The notes beneath the pieces were generated by a model. That model did no database searches. It was not told the origin of the DNA and was given only the letters and a program-made list of their open reading frames with translations. From the NCBI GenBank assembly GCA_025024175.1, contig QCXZ01000138.1:46285092-46349091 (forward strand): 64,000 bases of DNA. The letters run 5' to 3'. Shown piece after piece: positions 11,905 to 24,544 of this stretch. Both the position numbers and the translations under genes were made by a program. The DNA comes from Rhyzopertha dominica. Its lineage: Eukaryota > Arthropoda > Insecta > Coleoptera > Bostrichidae. Each line of letters starts with the position of its first letter. Within the stretch, counting starts at the first letter, position 1.

Positions 11905-13100
11905 TTATTTTTTTTATTAATAATAATGCGTCTTTATTCTCAAGCATTTACAATTTTCATAATTTCAAGCGTAAATATACAGTTGCGAAACGGCGAAGTT
12001 CAACGGCAGCTGTTCTTTCACTTAATCGAAAGGGAAAAATAAAACAAAAGCCTTATTAGCTGTAAAATTATAAATATGCATAAAATAAAACAATAGCAAA
12101 AGTGCTATATTAGATTTTAAATCTGTAGGGACAGAATTATATATATTTGGACACACAATAAGAAAAGGAACGACGAAAAAACTGCGCTTGTGAGTTGGAA
12201 TCAATAGAATATCTTTTATGCGTATATTAATACTGAGTAAATCTGTCCTAAATGTATTTTTTTTATTTTTAAATAGGCGGGAGATTTATTTAAAATTATT
12301 TTATTAAATAAACAGGCAGAAAGTAGTTTTCTACGTGATCTCATATCCAACAAAGGTACTAACCTGAGTTTGTAATTAACCTGGTGTACCTCGTTAGCCC
12401 AAAAATTCAGCGTAAACAAGAATTTTGTACGACTTGAGTCCTTCTGAAATCGGCATAATCCAAGCAAGGTCCATAGACATTATTAACAAACTTAAACAAA
12501 GAAAGGACCATAACTTCACACAGATATACTTTTTGTTGTAAATTTAGTAGGTGACGGATATTAAAAAAAAAACTTCTAAGATTACAGAATGCCTTACTAA
12601 TAAGAGATTTACATGCATACTAAAACGCAATCTATTATCGATTAATAAGCCCAAACTTTAGCACATCTAACAATTTCCAAATTCTGACCGCCTACATGTA
12701 AGTTCGTAACTAATTCAGTGTACCAGGGGGAGGCAAGAGACATACAAAATACCATAACATTAGACTTTGATGGATTTAAGGACAAAGAATGGTCCATAGA
12801 AGCGCAATACAAGTTCCGTAGATCAAGTTTTTCCTTGGTATCCAGAATAGTATTTCTAACGGAGTAATAAATAACTTGAGTGTCACCAGCATAAGCATGG
12901 CATTCATCATCTCGAATGACACGAGCAAGAACAGAAGTATATAAGGTAAAAAGTATAGGACCCAGATATATCCCTGTGGGACACCACAGTAGGCTTAAAA
13001 TCTTTATATTTCGAAGGTTTTTTTTTAAATTTTGGGGAGGCGAACTACTACTAGAATCAAATGACTTAATTATTTTTTTATATTGCAAACACTTTTTGAG
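11905..13100 (-). pseudogene. Non-LTR retrotransposon remnant (reverse transcriptase to 3' tail)
   Basis: Read on the - strand, 12642-13088 contains GPILFTLYTS, then CHAYAGDTQVIYYS, where the catalytic YADD has become YAGD, and HSLSLNPSKSNVMVF. Frame pieces further along (12216-12467) contain SRRKLLSACLFNKI and 12022-12204 contain IPTHKRSFF and YNSVPTDLKS. This order is that of a jockey-like reverse transcriptase and its C-terminal region. The 3' end is a TTA/ATT-rich tail at about 11905-11925. Stops and the lost Asp show it is dead. Confidence 0.8.
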
Positions 13101-13104
13101 ATAT

Positions 13105-16100
13105 AGACCAAATACATAACTAATGTATATATTGTATTCTCAAACTTTACATTTGACAGTTGTATTTGTCATTTGTTTACTTTTGTGGCCGCCTAAAATA
13201 TTTTTTTTGATGGAGTCTTAGCCAGCTATGGTTTCTGCTTCTAATAATAATTCTTCTGCTTCTGTGATTTTTTATGTAGGTTTCAGATCATTTGATACTT
13301 GTTTATTATTATGAAAATATGCTTGTTGTTTATTTTGGTTAACATTATGCTATTCCATGCCGTGTGTTGTAAATATGAAATGCAATTTTGATACTTTAAA
13401 AAACTGTCAAGGCAAAGTACAGTAGATAACACGAATGTTGTACACCTTTTTTTGCACGTTTGCTGTTACGTCACACCTTACAGCTGTAGCTTGTTTTTTT
13501 TGCTGTTTGTTTTTCTATTGATGTTGGCTGCGTAGTATAAATATCGAGCACTTTTTGACCTGCGAAAAAATGTTTTGGACCCTTATCAGCACATGAAAAT
13601 TTCCAGTATATGGAATAATTATTTTTATCTTGTCCAATATAACTCGTTTTAATAAAATAATGCGACACTTATAGATTAGTAGGCGTGTTGTACATTCTTT
13701 TTTATTCGCGTGTAAATAGGGCGGCTTGATGTAATTATAAATAATACGAAACGAACTGCAAAAGCTTTTTTATTCATTAAAACATTGTTTAAGATACATG
13801 ACTATGACTTATATCGACAGATATCCTACCAATCAACGACCTTGTACAGCTTGAATGAAAATTATATACACTACATGTGTTTTGGTAGGGTTCTATAAAC
13901 ACTGTTATTGTTGGTGATTTCCACGACATTTATAGGAAAAGTTGGCTCTTAGAGGTGTTTACGATGCTTTTCACATTAACTACCTAAATATTCCAGTTGT
14001 CAACTTTTGAACTGCGCCATGAAAACGCCTTCACAATTGCTCTCCTTATTATACATACGTCATGCCATTCTTATCCAGACTAATAATTACTCGTTTCGCA
14101 AGGGCACGGAAAAAGACGGATTCTATTATTTGGCCCCATTGAATTAGGTTTTTAAAGATAACCGTCGCTCGGCAAATCATAGACACTCGAAAATCATGCG
14201 GAAAATTCCCAGGTTGGTAGAAAAAACCTTGACTGTCATTTCCCACCGCAGCATCTTTAGACATCGTGTTGCCGTGTACGATTACGTTACTATATTTAAA
14301 TATTTAACTGCTTCCTTTAGCGGCGTTGCCTGAGAGACTGATTTTTCCGCGACATATACGAAAGATGAATAAAAGAAACAAGATTGTATCTTAAAGATTT
14401 TATTTAGATATTCAATTTTACCGCCTCTTCATTTGTTGTTGGTATAAGGAAAATATTTTACCGTATTCAAACCGTGATCCAATCTGATGTCTTTTTAGGC
14501 AATATTTTAGGCATATTTTCACGATTATCTTAAGATGTCTTCTTTATTTTCACTTTTCACAAAACCGCCTTCTCCTCCTCCATCGCGTTAAAATGATGTA
14601 TCTTCTCCCGTCACCGCTATTTGACGAAAAAAGAAAACAAAAGTTTTTTTTCTTTTTTCTCTGTAAACATCCGTAAAAAATTTATTTTTGTGACGTCAGT
14701 ATCAGGATTTTGGTAGAGAAACGGCAAGTTATTTCTTAAAATATTTGAAACCTATAGATTTTACAAGGTTCTTCAAACTCGTGAAGAAATATTGCTACCA
14801 AATTAAGTTTTATGGAGTTTTTAAGTCGATTCTAAAAAATTAGAAACGTGTTGTTTTCACTCACTACGTCATAAACGTGTGATTCATTTAAATGCCATTC
14901 CTTAGTATTATTCATACGTTTTTGTAGATATTTATTTGTGTATCCCACATTTTGCAGGAAATATTTAAACAAATATTGAAGTCATTGAAGCCATTTTGTC
15001 TTTTGCTTTCAACAATGAAGGACTTCTCTTTTACCCTTTAACCAACCCCAAGCATTCGTAACCGTAAATTGATGACCTCTTGATAAGGTTGAAATACGTC
15101 CTTCTAACATATTATCTTCAATAACGTGAAATTCGTCTCCTGATGTTAATATCGAGTTTGATGTGAATTCAAACTAGTTCCAGTGACCTAAATTCGATTA
15201 GCGAGTATCGTAGTTGTCACGACTTATATCTGTGTTTTTTTCATTGGCTTGATAATAAAAATTACTTGTTATTGTTGTTATCTTAAACGGTAGTTTTAGT
15301 AGTCCAAATGTGTTACCCATTTTAGCCATAATAGCTACAGCTGTCAAAAATATTAACGCTCGCAAGGTTTTGAAACTTAATTCTATTTCTCCAGAATACA
15401 ACGAGCACTTTACATGACAGTTCAAATTTATTAATTGAAAAATTGGCAAGACTGGGCTCAATTAATTGCTTTTCAAGCATCCATAGCAACTTGAGCCAAG
15501 GAATTTTCCCAAACAACCAGCGTTAATAAATCACGGTACCTGAGCGAAAGCTACACACATATCGGTTAAAAATGGCCGCTGTCGTAATTTTTGATATTTT
15601 TTTGCGGCGTCCGAATTGTGTGCAGTCTAAAAAAAGACCGCAAATACATTCCACTTTCTACTTCGCGCGTCGGCGGCAACGTAACTTTCCATTCAGAGCT
15701 CCGCCAATGCCATTAACGTGATAATAATTCCAATTTACAATTGGTTCAGCGGCGTTTTCGTTGGCTGGGGTCAAAAAGTCCCCAACATGCGTGGTTATCT
15801 CTTACGTTGGAAGGTCAGTGGCGACTCGCCGTCTTGGATTTGCAAATTGAATTTTTTAAATATTTTATCCAGAATGGCGAACTTAGATTTTAATTTAGAC
15901 ACTTTTAGTTTTCAGAATTTATAGTGCAAATTTTCTCGTTGACAACACGTTGTGAGTTAGTAAGTCTTTTTTCATTAGTAAATTTTTATAAAAAGACATT
16001 GCGCTTAAAGTGGTAAAAAAAACTAAACTGCTGGTTATTTAAATCGCGAAAAATCGTGTACCTTGTTTTGAAATCTCTCTTCAATCACCGAAGAATCTGA

Positions 16101-16925
16101 AGCTCATTTTCAAATTAGAAATACTGCCTCCGTTGTATTCGAAAGTTATAATAAATACTTTTTGTATTGTTCATTGTATTGAGGAGTGTTACCGCCGTAA
16201 TGAGTCCCATCCCTTTTACATAGTATTAGATACATGTGTTCAATACAAGTATTCGATACTTCGATACAAGTATTCCATACATGTAATTCTCACTACAACA
16301 TATACCTTTTACAGTAAAAAAAAATACAGCTACTTACATAAATAATTTATCATCGTCTGAAGCTGCATTTAAAAATTTTGACACGCTCAAACGACAGAAC
16401 ATCTTCATTTTGATTTTTCAGTAATCGAAACGTCAGACCAATAACTTTTTATCAGTGTTTTCAAGAGGGAGCGATATTTCCGAGAAAATAGTGTCTTATA
16501 TTATGGACGCTGAAAGCATTCACCCTCGTATAAGGTGACTTTTTATTGGAGAATGTCATCAACTTTTAAGAAAATATATGCATCTGCATGCTATCGTGTC
16601 CAACCGTTCAAGAATTACGACCACTAGATTACCAGTAGATTTGTCAATGGTGTTTGAATAAAATTGCAAACAACAACGAATTTCTTGAGAAAACTTTCTT
16701 TACGAGCGAAGCTTAGTTACATAAACTCACAAAATATGAGAATTTAGGCAACAGAGCATCCTCATGCAGAAAAAGTAGGAGTCGGGGCAGCTGTCAACAA
16801 GTGTTATAGTGTTATCTGATTAAGATTAACATTAAAACTTAAGTTGGTCTTCCGGAGCATTAAATTAAGAACTTTATCAAAACGAAATCCTTACATCATT
16901 TAACTACAAAAATGCTATTTTCAAC
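13105..16925. other. Unassigned interval
   Basis: I recognise no gene or named repeat in most of this interval. A - strand frame at 14049-14264 and a + strand frame at 15718-15924 have no family features. Around 15540-15730 the composition is less AT-rich. A short TATTCGATACTTCGATAC patch at 16240-16285 resembles the array at 2195-2865. Confidence 0.4.
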
Positions 16926-16929
16926 AATA

Positions 16930-17235
16930 TGGTGCAACTTCACATTGCACATTAGAAAATTTAGATTTTCTACCAAACTATTTTGATGACCGTATAATCA
17001 GCAGGAATACAGCATATGATTATCCTCGCACATTATGTGATATCACCCCTTGTGACTTTTTCCTTTAGTCACACATTAAAAATTCAGCATNTACAAAATG
17101 CAGATGATTTAAGACAACGCATTCAATAAAAAATGATGAAATAATTAGTGCAAATCCATGATANGTGGTGAGCAAAGACGAGCAGTTAANTGTGTTGAAC
17201 AGGAAGGAAGTTATTTGCAACAGTTTTTATAATAA
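16930..17235 (+). pseudogene. Mariner-type transposase C-terminal remnant
   Basis: The frame from about 16921 reads FQQYGATSHCTLENL, then DRIISRNTAYDYP and CDITPCDFFL with a stop in place of the expected Trp, then SHIKNS. Near 17190-17230 CVEQEGSYLQQF matches the family's C-terminal Cys-rich end. This is the standard end of insect mariner-type transposases (DNA-strand cleavage and joining). Three ambiguous bases (17091, about 17164 and 17190) fall inside. Confidence 0.75.
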
Positions 17236-17239
17236 ATGG

Positions 17240-18185
17240 GAGTAATGAGTATGGTCATAGTTACGGCCAGACATTGTGATCATGTAAAAATCTTCTTCCT
17301 TGGAATAAGCGTTTTATGGTTGTTATTAATGAGAACGGATGCAAGGTATTAGAGTTGTTTGGTTTAAAGGCTCCAAAAAGTTAGGTTGGTCAAATTTGTG
17401 TGGTTTGGCGGCTGTTATGAACACGGTATGCGGTCTCTCTTTAAGAGAGCTTTTAACATGTCGTTATCATTTATTTTGCTAATCTATCAAGAAATTTGTC
17501 AACGAAGGTGCTTACTTTAGTAAAATTTTCAGTCATTTGCTAATGCTAATAAAACTGCTATCTGAAATAAAATGTTTGTTCTGCAGTCTTTTCACATATC
17601 ACTTTTGTGTTGTTACTTTGATCCTCCCATCTATCTACAAAATTATAAAGGTTTGCTGACGTGTATCTAATTTCCATCCAGTCGTCACGCCAAAAAAACC
17701 GCTATCTTAACTTCACCCAACGAGCCGCCGCTGCACCTATATTTAGTTACAAGTTGCATTCGCGAATTTGTTTGCCAAATACCGATTTGTTGCTATTCCG
17801 ATAAAGTCCAATAGATAAACTTGGGCGTAGTGCTCTTGAATTTCCTTTTTTTCGTACTTAGCCGATAAACGTCTGGGTTGGCGTTATCGGCTAAGTGCTG
17901 CAAAACAGAAGTTATCGCGTTGTCAACAACGGTGACATGGAGATTATTATTTGTGAGGTTGCTCAACCGGATCGAAGATGGCTGATATATTAACGGGCAG
18001 TTGAGTCACGCGAATACGCACCGGGATAATCTCGTGTTTATTTCTTGAATGTACGATAAACTGACGGGTGGAAATGTGAATCAGTGGAACAAGCCCATCA
18101 GAGTGCTTCAGGTGTTGTGGTCCACGAGAAAATGGCAGAGACTGGTACATAATGCCGCCCTGGAGTACTCAATTAAGGATATATC
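17240..18185. other. Unassigned interval with a small perfect hairpin
   Basis: No gene was recognised. ACTTAGCCGATAA (17856-17868) and its exact reverse complement (17884-17896) form a 13-bp hairpin with a 15-base spacer. From about 17650 to 18010 the sequence is somewhat less AT-rich. Confidence 0.4.
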
Positions 18186-18189
18186 TACT

Positions 18190-18700
18190 GTGTCTCTCAG
18201 CAGTTTGATCATCTTCAGCTTCCGATCAGCCAAAACAATTTGGCTTCTTTTTTGCCCAGTGCGAAATTTGCGTATCCAAAACACGTTGCTATCGCTTCAT
18301 CAGTAATGTAATGTTGTTATATACGCCATTTTTGTCAAGATGTATCAGCGGTTGGAACGCTTATGCTGCTTTTATCCTTCCAAGTCAATAAATCAGACTT
18401 CACGAAGTTCTCCATTCCACTGAAGGAACAGAACGAAATCCGGAGGACTCATGTCAGGGCTGCACGGGGGATGTGGGAAAATTTCACAGCAATTCTTCTC
18501 GCAAACTCCTTTGCTTTATGCGATCAAGCGTTATCGTGCAAGAGGATTACGCCGCTTTCTTTCATATCTCGTCTACACTTTTGGAATCATGCATTTAAAT
18601 TTTCTACAAAGAAGACTACTACATTTGTCTTTTCTTCCATTATTGTTACCACAATAGCAGTAAAAGTTTTATCGATAGCAATATGAGGTCCCCAACTTCT
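18190..18700 (-). pseudogene. Mariner-type transposase remnant
   Basis: On the - strand the pieces run in the family order: DMKESGVILLHDNA (about 18580-18535), PPCSPDMSPPDFVLF in another frame (about 18475-18430), and LIHLDKNGVYNNIT with QRVLDTQ (about 18360-18260). These correspond to the LLHDNA catalytic block, the SPDLSPCDF block with the third acidic residue, and the C-terminal tail. At least three frame changes make it non-functional. The longer + strand frame at 18363-18686 is antisense to it. Confidence 0.75.
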
Positions 18701-18704
18701 GTGG

Positions 18705-20535
18705 TCGTCTTCAACACTAGTCTAATGCCCTTGAACACTTACTCCATCAAGTTACTGTTTAACTATCCACGCAAGACTCCTGGCAAGCTTCTTATAACGC
18801 ACATTAATCCGCTACAGTGACGCGTTTCATTGCATCAAACTAGCCCGATTTGAGAATTTTTTACACATAAACTACCCGCACTCTATATATAGCTAAGTGA
18901 TGTCCCAAAAGACTTATATTTTGACAACCATCGCCAGCGTGATGTGTGCAGGAATTATGATATGACCCTCTTATGTAGTGTTTCTAAATTATTGTAGCAA
19001 AGGAACCACTGATCTCTAAATAAATGGATGTCGCATAAGTCATTCAAAACTGATAAGTAGCCATCATGCCGCTGGTACTCGTACTATCAATTTAACGGCG
19101 CGTTCAAATTTTAGGTTAGATCCTTAACAATATAATATGGTTATGAGTAAACGTAACATCCAGTTTGTACTGTACATGTTTATTACTCAAACACTACAAC
19201 GATAATCTTTTTGAAATCTGCAGACAGATGATGAGTTCACGATTTTAACCGTCAATCATTAACGTTATCTTTACCGCAGAAGCGAACTTTCGTCAAAATT
19301 TTAGTACAAGGACCAGCGGCTAGGCGCTAAAGTGGCGTAAATCTATCACAAATAATTTACATGCATTTTGGTATGTAAGCGACATCCAGTTATTTAGAGA
19401 TCAGTGAAAGGAACCCAACGTAAAACTGTAAGAATGTGCATTACCAATTAGTTAGGGCAAAAATATTCTGTTACAATTTAATTATTATCATTGTAAAGTT
19501 GACCATGANACCGCTTATCTTGCGTGAGACTAGAAAACCCATAGTAAGTGATTACACAAACCGGTCTACAAATTATATTAGTTTTGAGTAACAGTTTTTC
19601 GTGCTGTCGATAAACATCCGGACACGCGAAGGCAGGGCGATTCGCAGAAGTACTGTTAACGTTTGTCCAGCTCGGGCTTCTGGGATTTACACTTATGAAT
19701 ATGTAAAACGAGCGGGCCACAGTTTGCAAATAATACATACAGTCCGGTCATACAGACAGATAACAAGCGCCTCAAATACTGTAATTGCGGCTATATTTAA
19801 ATGTTCCCTTGGGCAATGGATATTCCGCCTGCTGCTCATCAAGTACGAAGATGATATTAGTTGGTTATATCGTACAGCAAAATTATATCAATCCATTATG
19901 TTTTTTTTCAGCATCCCAGGTTCAAGCCGTTGTTAAAAGCTTTCTAAGATTGTTATTTTTCATTTGATTTTAATATAACGTGGTTTTTTTAGTTTTAAGA
20001 AAAAAAGACGTATATAAAAACTATTTCTTTTTGTGACAGACTGACAGGCAGTGATAATTGGATGCATCAAGATCCATTGCTTTAATAATTCATTAGAATC
20101 CTCCAGCCACAAAATAATTGGGGTATTCAAATGACATTGAGTGATCAAGCAATAATAGGGGTACGGCCTCTTAATACAAACTGTAAAATGTACATGATAC
20201 AGTTTTAGATAAGCGTAAAAGTAGTGCCGTTAGAAATGCGTTTTCAGGTAGTAATTTGCGAAAATCGTAAGCCGCTGTTGTGCGAAAGACCCTCAGTTCA
20301 CTTCTTTTTGCAGTTATAGTTGCAAGCAACAATCTAGGAGACTCAATATACTAACAGTCGATTACTGCTCACAATGGTGTACAAGTATTACCTGAAGCTA
20401 TCGTAAATAACAGACGGGTTCGGCACGTTCCACTGTTTTGCAGCGTAGTGTTTAGGCTCTTTTTCCGTACACATAAATCAATGAGCCTTATTTGATATTA
20501 TTATTTGAACTTTTAAGAAGAGAAGATTTATATTT
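18705..20535. other. Unassigned interval
   Basis: Nothing recognisable as a gene. A + frame at 19601-19936 and a - frame at 19478-19738 (with an N base) overlap each other and have no family features. Confidence 0.4.
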
Positions 20536-20539
20536 CGAA

Positions 20540-20841
20540 GGGGACTACACAAAAAACAATTGTTGGAAGTTTTTGGCACAAAAAATTTTTCGAAGAAATT
20601 TAAAATTGAAATTCTCGCTTCTGAATTACCCCCATATCATTGCATTTTCAACCCCATTGAAATGATATGGGGGCAGTTGAAACAAAGAATTCGACGAGGG
20701 AACACCGGTGGAAAATTTAGCAATGAAATGCTGCTAAAAATTAGACACGAAGCTGAAATAACAAGTGGCGATGCTGAAGAAATTCAGTGCGGCATGTACT
20801 GGACATTGAAAATCGGTACAGAGCGAATCATGTACTGTTGA
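20540..20841 (+). pseudogene. Tc1/mariner-superfamily (IS630-type) DDE transposase C-terminus
   Basis: The frame ends with LPPYHCIFNPIEMIWGQLK (about 20623-20680), the block that carries the last catalytic acidic residue in IS630/Tc1-type transposases. A helical, charged C-terminus follows and stops at 20841. The upstream catalytic blocks were not found in frame, so this is a truncated copy. Confidence 0.75.
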
Positions 20842-20844
20842 AAG

Positions 20845-22265
20845 TGATAGTGAGTAATTTTTTTTAGTTTGTGATTCTTGTAATGTGCTTATTAACAAGC
20901 TGTATTGAACGTAATCGATACCGTGTATAAATTTCATTGTGCACTATTGTGAATTTTTTCTAACAAATGTAAATAATTTTGTACTTAGTATATAATTTGT
21001 AATTTTTTTCTATTAAATTTGTATAAATTCGTTATGATGTGCAAAGGCTTTTATTTTATACATCGGAAAATTTAAATTATAAAAATAGATCGCGGGTCGC
21101 GCCAGTTAGCATCAGGTCTGCATTAAATAAAATTTGTTATAAAAGCTTCTATGTTTTATCGATTGCTAAATTATCACAACTAACAAATTTCAAAATTCTA
21201 TAGTGGAAAAGTTAAAATTTTAGCCAACAACTTTGAAGGAACTTTGAAGCCTGCCACTAATCTCAATAGTATAGAACGGCCGACCATAAGGTTGTAAAAG
21301 CCCTCATTTACAATACAATAGTTTACGACGGCCGACCATCATTCTATAAAACCCTCTGCATAAGTCAGTCTCATAGATCGTTGCTTGATACTTTATCTGT
21401 TAGGGGTTGGGTTTACTTTGAAACGAGCTGCTCCAATAATTCTGTTTGTTACCTGGTTAAGCATCAGTCCTTGTTTCTCTATTTGTATAATAGGTTTCGA
21501 AAATGTGATTGAGATAATTATTTATACAAATGCTTTAAGGAGCATTCGGAGAAATCTGCAATAGGATATAGTGTTTGGAGAATACGTTGAAATAGAAGCA
21601 AATATGTCGAAATAATTTAGAAATTATTATTTGACCCATACAAAGAAATTATCCAGGACGAAAAAGTATCGATATTTTGATTGCAACTGATGTGCATATA
21701 TAACAAATATATACGTAATATATATTTTGCTACTTTTGGGAAAAAAATAAGTTTGTTTGCACTGCTGGTTATTTAGCATAATCTATTTTCAATAACGCAT
21801 TTTAAGGATACATGAATTTGCTTAAATTATATTCATTCTAGCAGGGGGCTATAAAGAATAAAAATATCTTGTTTAGTATGTTTCGTGACCAAAAAGCTTA
21901 TACAAATATTATAGGTTTGCTTAATTAAACTGCAAAGTGATCTAAAGTTTGAATTTCATGGCCTACCTAGGTAGTAAAAAAGTCATTAACAGAAACCTTA
22001 TTTGAAGAGATTTGAAAAAAGTTTTAAGTCAGAAATATCGCAATATAAATGACCATATCAAGTACTTTGTTGGATCGTAATACCTGTAAATAAATATTTA
22101 TATAATTATCCACACGTTCCCGGAAACTTGGTGGAGGGCTTCAGTCCACACATTCACAACATCATCTTTACGTGCTGTTTTACTAATGTTTTTATGTTAA
22201 ACAAGATTTGGCTATTCNCCAAACCAATGGGGTTAAAATGACAATGATATGGGGGTANCCGTAGT
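20845..22265. other. Unassigned AT-rich interval
   Basis: No gene was recognised. The words ACGGCCGACCAT(C/A)A occur twice (about 21277 and 21334), each followed by a similar TATAAAA/TGTAAAAGCCCTC stretch, so this is a short local direct repeat. Ambiguous bases lie near 22218 and 22258. Confidence 0.4.
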
Positions 22266-22270
22266 ACTNC

Positions 22271-22600
22271 ATGGCCATATTACATGTTTACNGGTTGAAA
22301 GCTGAACAACTGAGCGCAGAACATGAACAGGAACTGAGGTGTATGTGTAACCAGGTAACAAATAGATTTAGAACCGCTGCTTTCAAAGGAAAAGTGGCCC
22401 GTATTTATAAGTGCACTGAGGGTCACTGGCACAACATCGCTACAGTAGTTACCATTGGCAGTACATTAATAAAGTTACGTGGTTTGATCTTCGAAGAAAC
22501 TTTTCTGGCTACTTTGAAGTGCATTACCCTCCACGTTCACCTGATTTGGCCGCATTTGAAAAAAAATATTTCGAGGATCATTTTGCACACAATAATCAAT
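22271..22600 (+). pseudogene. Possible mariner-type transposase fragment
   Basis: A frame gives RCMCNQVTNRFR and RIYKCTEGHW, resembling the C-terminus of mariner-type transposases. In another frame YPPRSPDLAAFE (about 22530-22565) resembles the PPRSPDL block. The order of these pieces is reversed relative to an intact enzyme, which suggests two overlapping or rearranged fragments. The assignment is weak. Confidence 0.35.
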
Positions 22601-22689
22601 CGAAGTAGGTGTCGTCTGTTTATTTTTGGTAAACAGATGTCGCTCCTGTTGACGAAACTATAAGAAAGAGCGGCGATCCCCTTTTTCTC

Positions 22690-23040
22690 TCCTTTCTTTC
22701 GCCCCATAAATAAGTTGGCGGTCGTTATTGGGCCGCCGGACGCGCCCTTATCAAATCTCGCGAGTTTCTCCCGGGCGTCCCGACGCTGCCCGCCGTCTTC
22801 CAGCAGTTAATCACGACGCGCGCCAACTTTCGGCCCCGAATTGTTCCACCGGCAAAACGGGGGCCGTGCGAACCCGACGCGACGTACATAATCGATAAAC
22901 TTCACGGACGACGCTGCTGTGTACGCCGCGTGGAGGAGGCGATGCCTCGCCAACTTCGGCCCCGAGAACGACGGCGATTAGGGGCGGTTTCAATTAGATG
23001 GGGTGAGGCGTTCATGCCGACGATTCGGGGACAAACCCTA
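22690..23040. promoter_or_regulatory. CpG-rich island, candidate regulatory region
   Basis: This stretch is strongly GC- and CpG-rich (for example CGACGCGCGCC and CCCGACGCGACG) in an otherwise AT-rich neighbourhood. It has no recognisable coding frame. It lies about 3 kb upstream of the first CtBP coding exon on the same strand, so an untranslated first exon or promoter of CtBP is possible. I infer this from composition and position only. Confidence 0.35.
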
Positions 23041-23454
23041 ACGGTCGAATATTTACGTGGCCTTGTTAAGATAATTAGTTCGAAACCTACTCAAGGGTTA
23101 TTTTTTTAACTGCTTGAGGGACTTCCGCCGTATTTGATTTTCATACAAAGATGAAGTAATCTTGAAGACAGACGGAGCTAATGTTTGTCTGTAGCCTTCC
23201 TATCAGAAGTAAAACAAATGTAAGATCAAGAGATAGAAACGAACCTAATTTTAATATATAATAGGGAAAATAATGGATCCCCCAATTTTCTTAGATATAT
23301 TTATAGTGGCTTGACAAACACAGGAGCATAGCACAGTTCCAGCAGTTGGTTTATTTTTCTTTATCTTTATGGCGGCCAATATTTATTGAGGAGAAATACC
23401 CGTGAAGTTGAGCATATATATGAAATGTTTTAAGAGGTAGATGTCAATATATCG

Positions 23455-24541
23455 AATGCACTGGGCAACGATCCATTAGTTGCTACACTCCTAGTGAGGT
23501 TACACAAGTCTCAAATCTAGGTCCTATCCTCTTTATAGCTTTCTTTAATGATATTTTTAAATTGCTTCAATGTCAAGTATATGTTTATGCGGATGACTTA
23601 AAAATAGCTAATAGGTGATTGTCTGATTCTGACTGCAATAAATTGTAAACCGACTTCTATATCTTTGTAAACTGGTTCGCTAAAAATAAGTTAAGAATCA
23701 ATATTGACAAATGTTGAATTATAACATTTACAAGAAAGCTTCACCCAACTATATTTAGATATAGAATCAATGGCATTACACTTAAAAGAGTTGTCTACTA
23801 TTAAGGATTTAGGAATAACTTTGGACCAGCGCCTTACTCATGTTTCACATATAGAAAACTAATGTACAAGTGCTATATGAATCTTAGGTTTTATTAAGAA
23901 AAATACCTGTACATCTGATGTTCGCAACACTGACACATTGTTGTTTGTTCAATAGCTTAGTTCGTTGTAAACTCGAGTATGNCAGCGTTATTTGGAACCC
24001 TCAAATACATGTTTATATTGCTCTCATTGAACGTGATCAGAGGAAATTTGTCTTTTTATGTACATTATTTAAAAAGTACTGCGCATTTCCTGATCATAAA
24101 TATTCTACTACATTTTTGTTAAATGATTTTGCTTTGTCTACCTTACATAGTAGAAGAAAAGTAGCAGTTAACTTATTCTTGTACAAGCTAGTGCACGGGT
24201 GTACTGATAGTCCATGTTTTTTGAGCAAGATAAATTTTCGTGTGCCTGGACTGGAAGATCGTTGTTATATAATTTTTTTTTTGCCACGATAGTTGACACT
24301 ATTGCTGCTCGCTACATGTTAACATGTGTCGTAATTAAGACGACCTGAGTGCGACCGTAGACATATTTGTTCATAACAAGAGACAATTTCTTCAAATGTG
24401 TAATAGCAATAAATATATTGTCAATTTGGTTTGTATGTGTGTAAACTAAACACTTCTGTTTTATTTTGTATGGATATATAGGTTCCTGTATGGACTTTGC
24501 CTGCGGGATTTAAATAAATATTATTATTATTATTATTATTA
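23455..24541 (+). pseudogene. Non-LTR retrotransposon remnant with (TTA)n tail
   Basis: Pieces in order are SNLGPILFIAFFNDIF (23515-23560), the catalytic YADDLKIAN (23585-23612), NKLRINIDKC and ITFTRKLHP (23680-23745), and KLEYXSVIWNPQ (23965-24005). DFALSTLHSRRKVAVNLFLYKL follows in 24128-24193. This is the order of a jockey/CR1-type reverse transcriptase and thumb. Stops and frame changes are frequent. The copy ends in (TTA)n at 24519-24541, directly against an opposite-strand element. Confidence 0.8.
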
Positions 24542-24544
24542 TCC

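Noticed and set aside
17856..17896. Perfect 13-bp hairpin as a transcription terminator
   Set aside because: Bacterial-type terminators are not expected in an insect genome and there is no gene next to it.
18363..18686. 107-codon + strand frame
   Set aside because: Antisense to a mariner transposase remnant whose motifs are readable on the - strand.
24519..24541. (TTA)n run as an independent microsatellite locus
   Set aside because: It is placed exactly at the 3' end of a non-LTR element, where such tails are normal.
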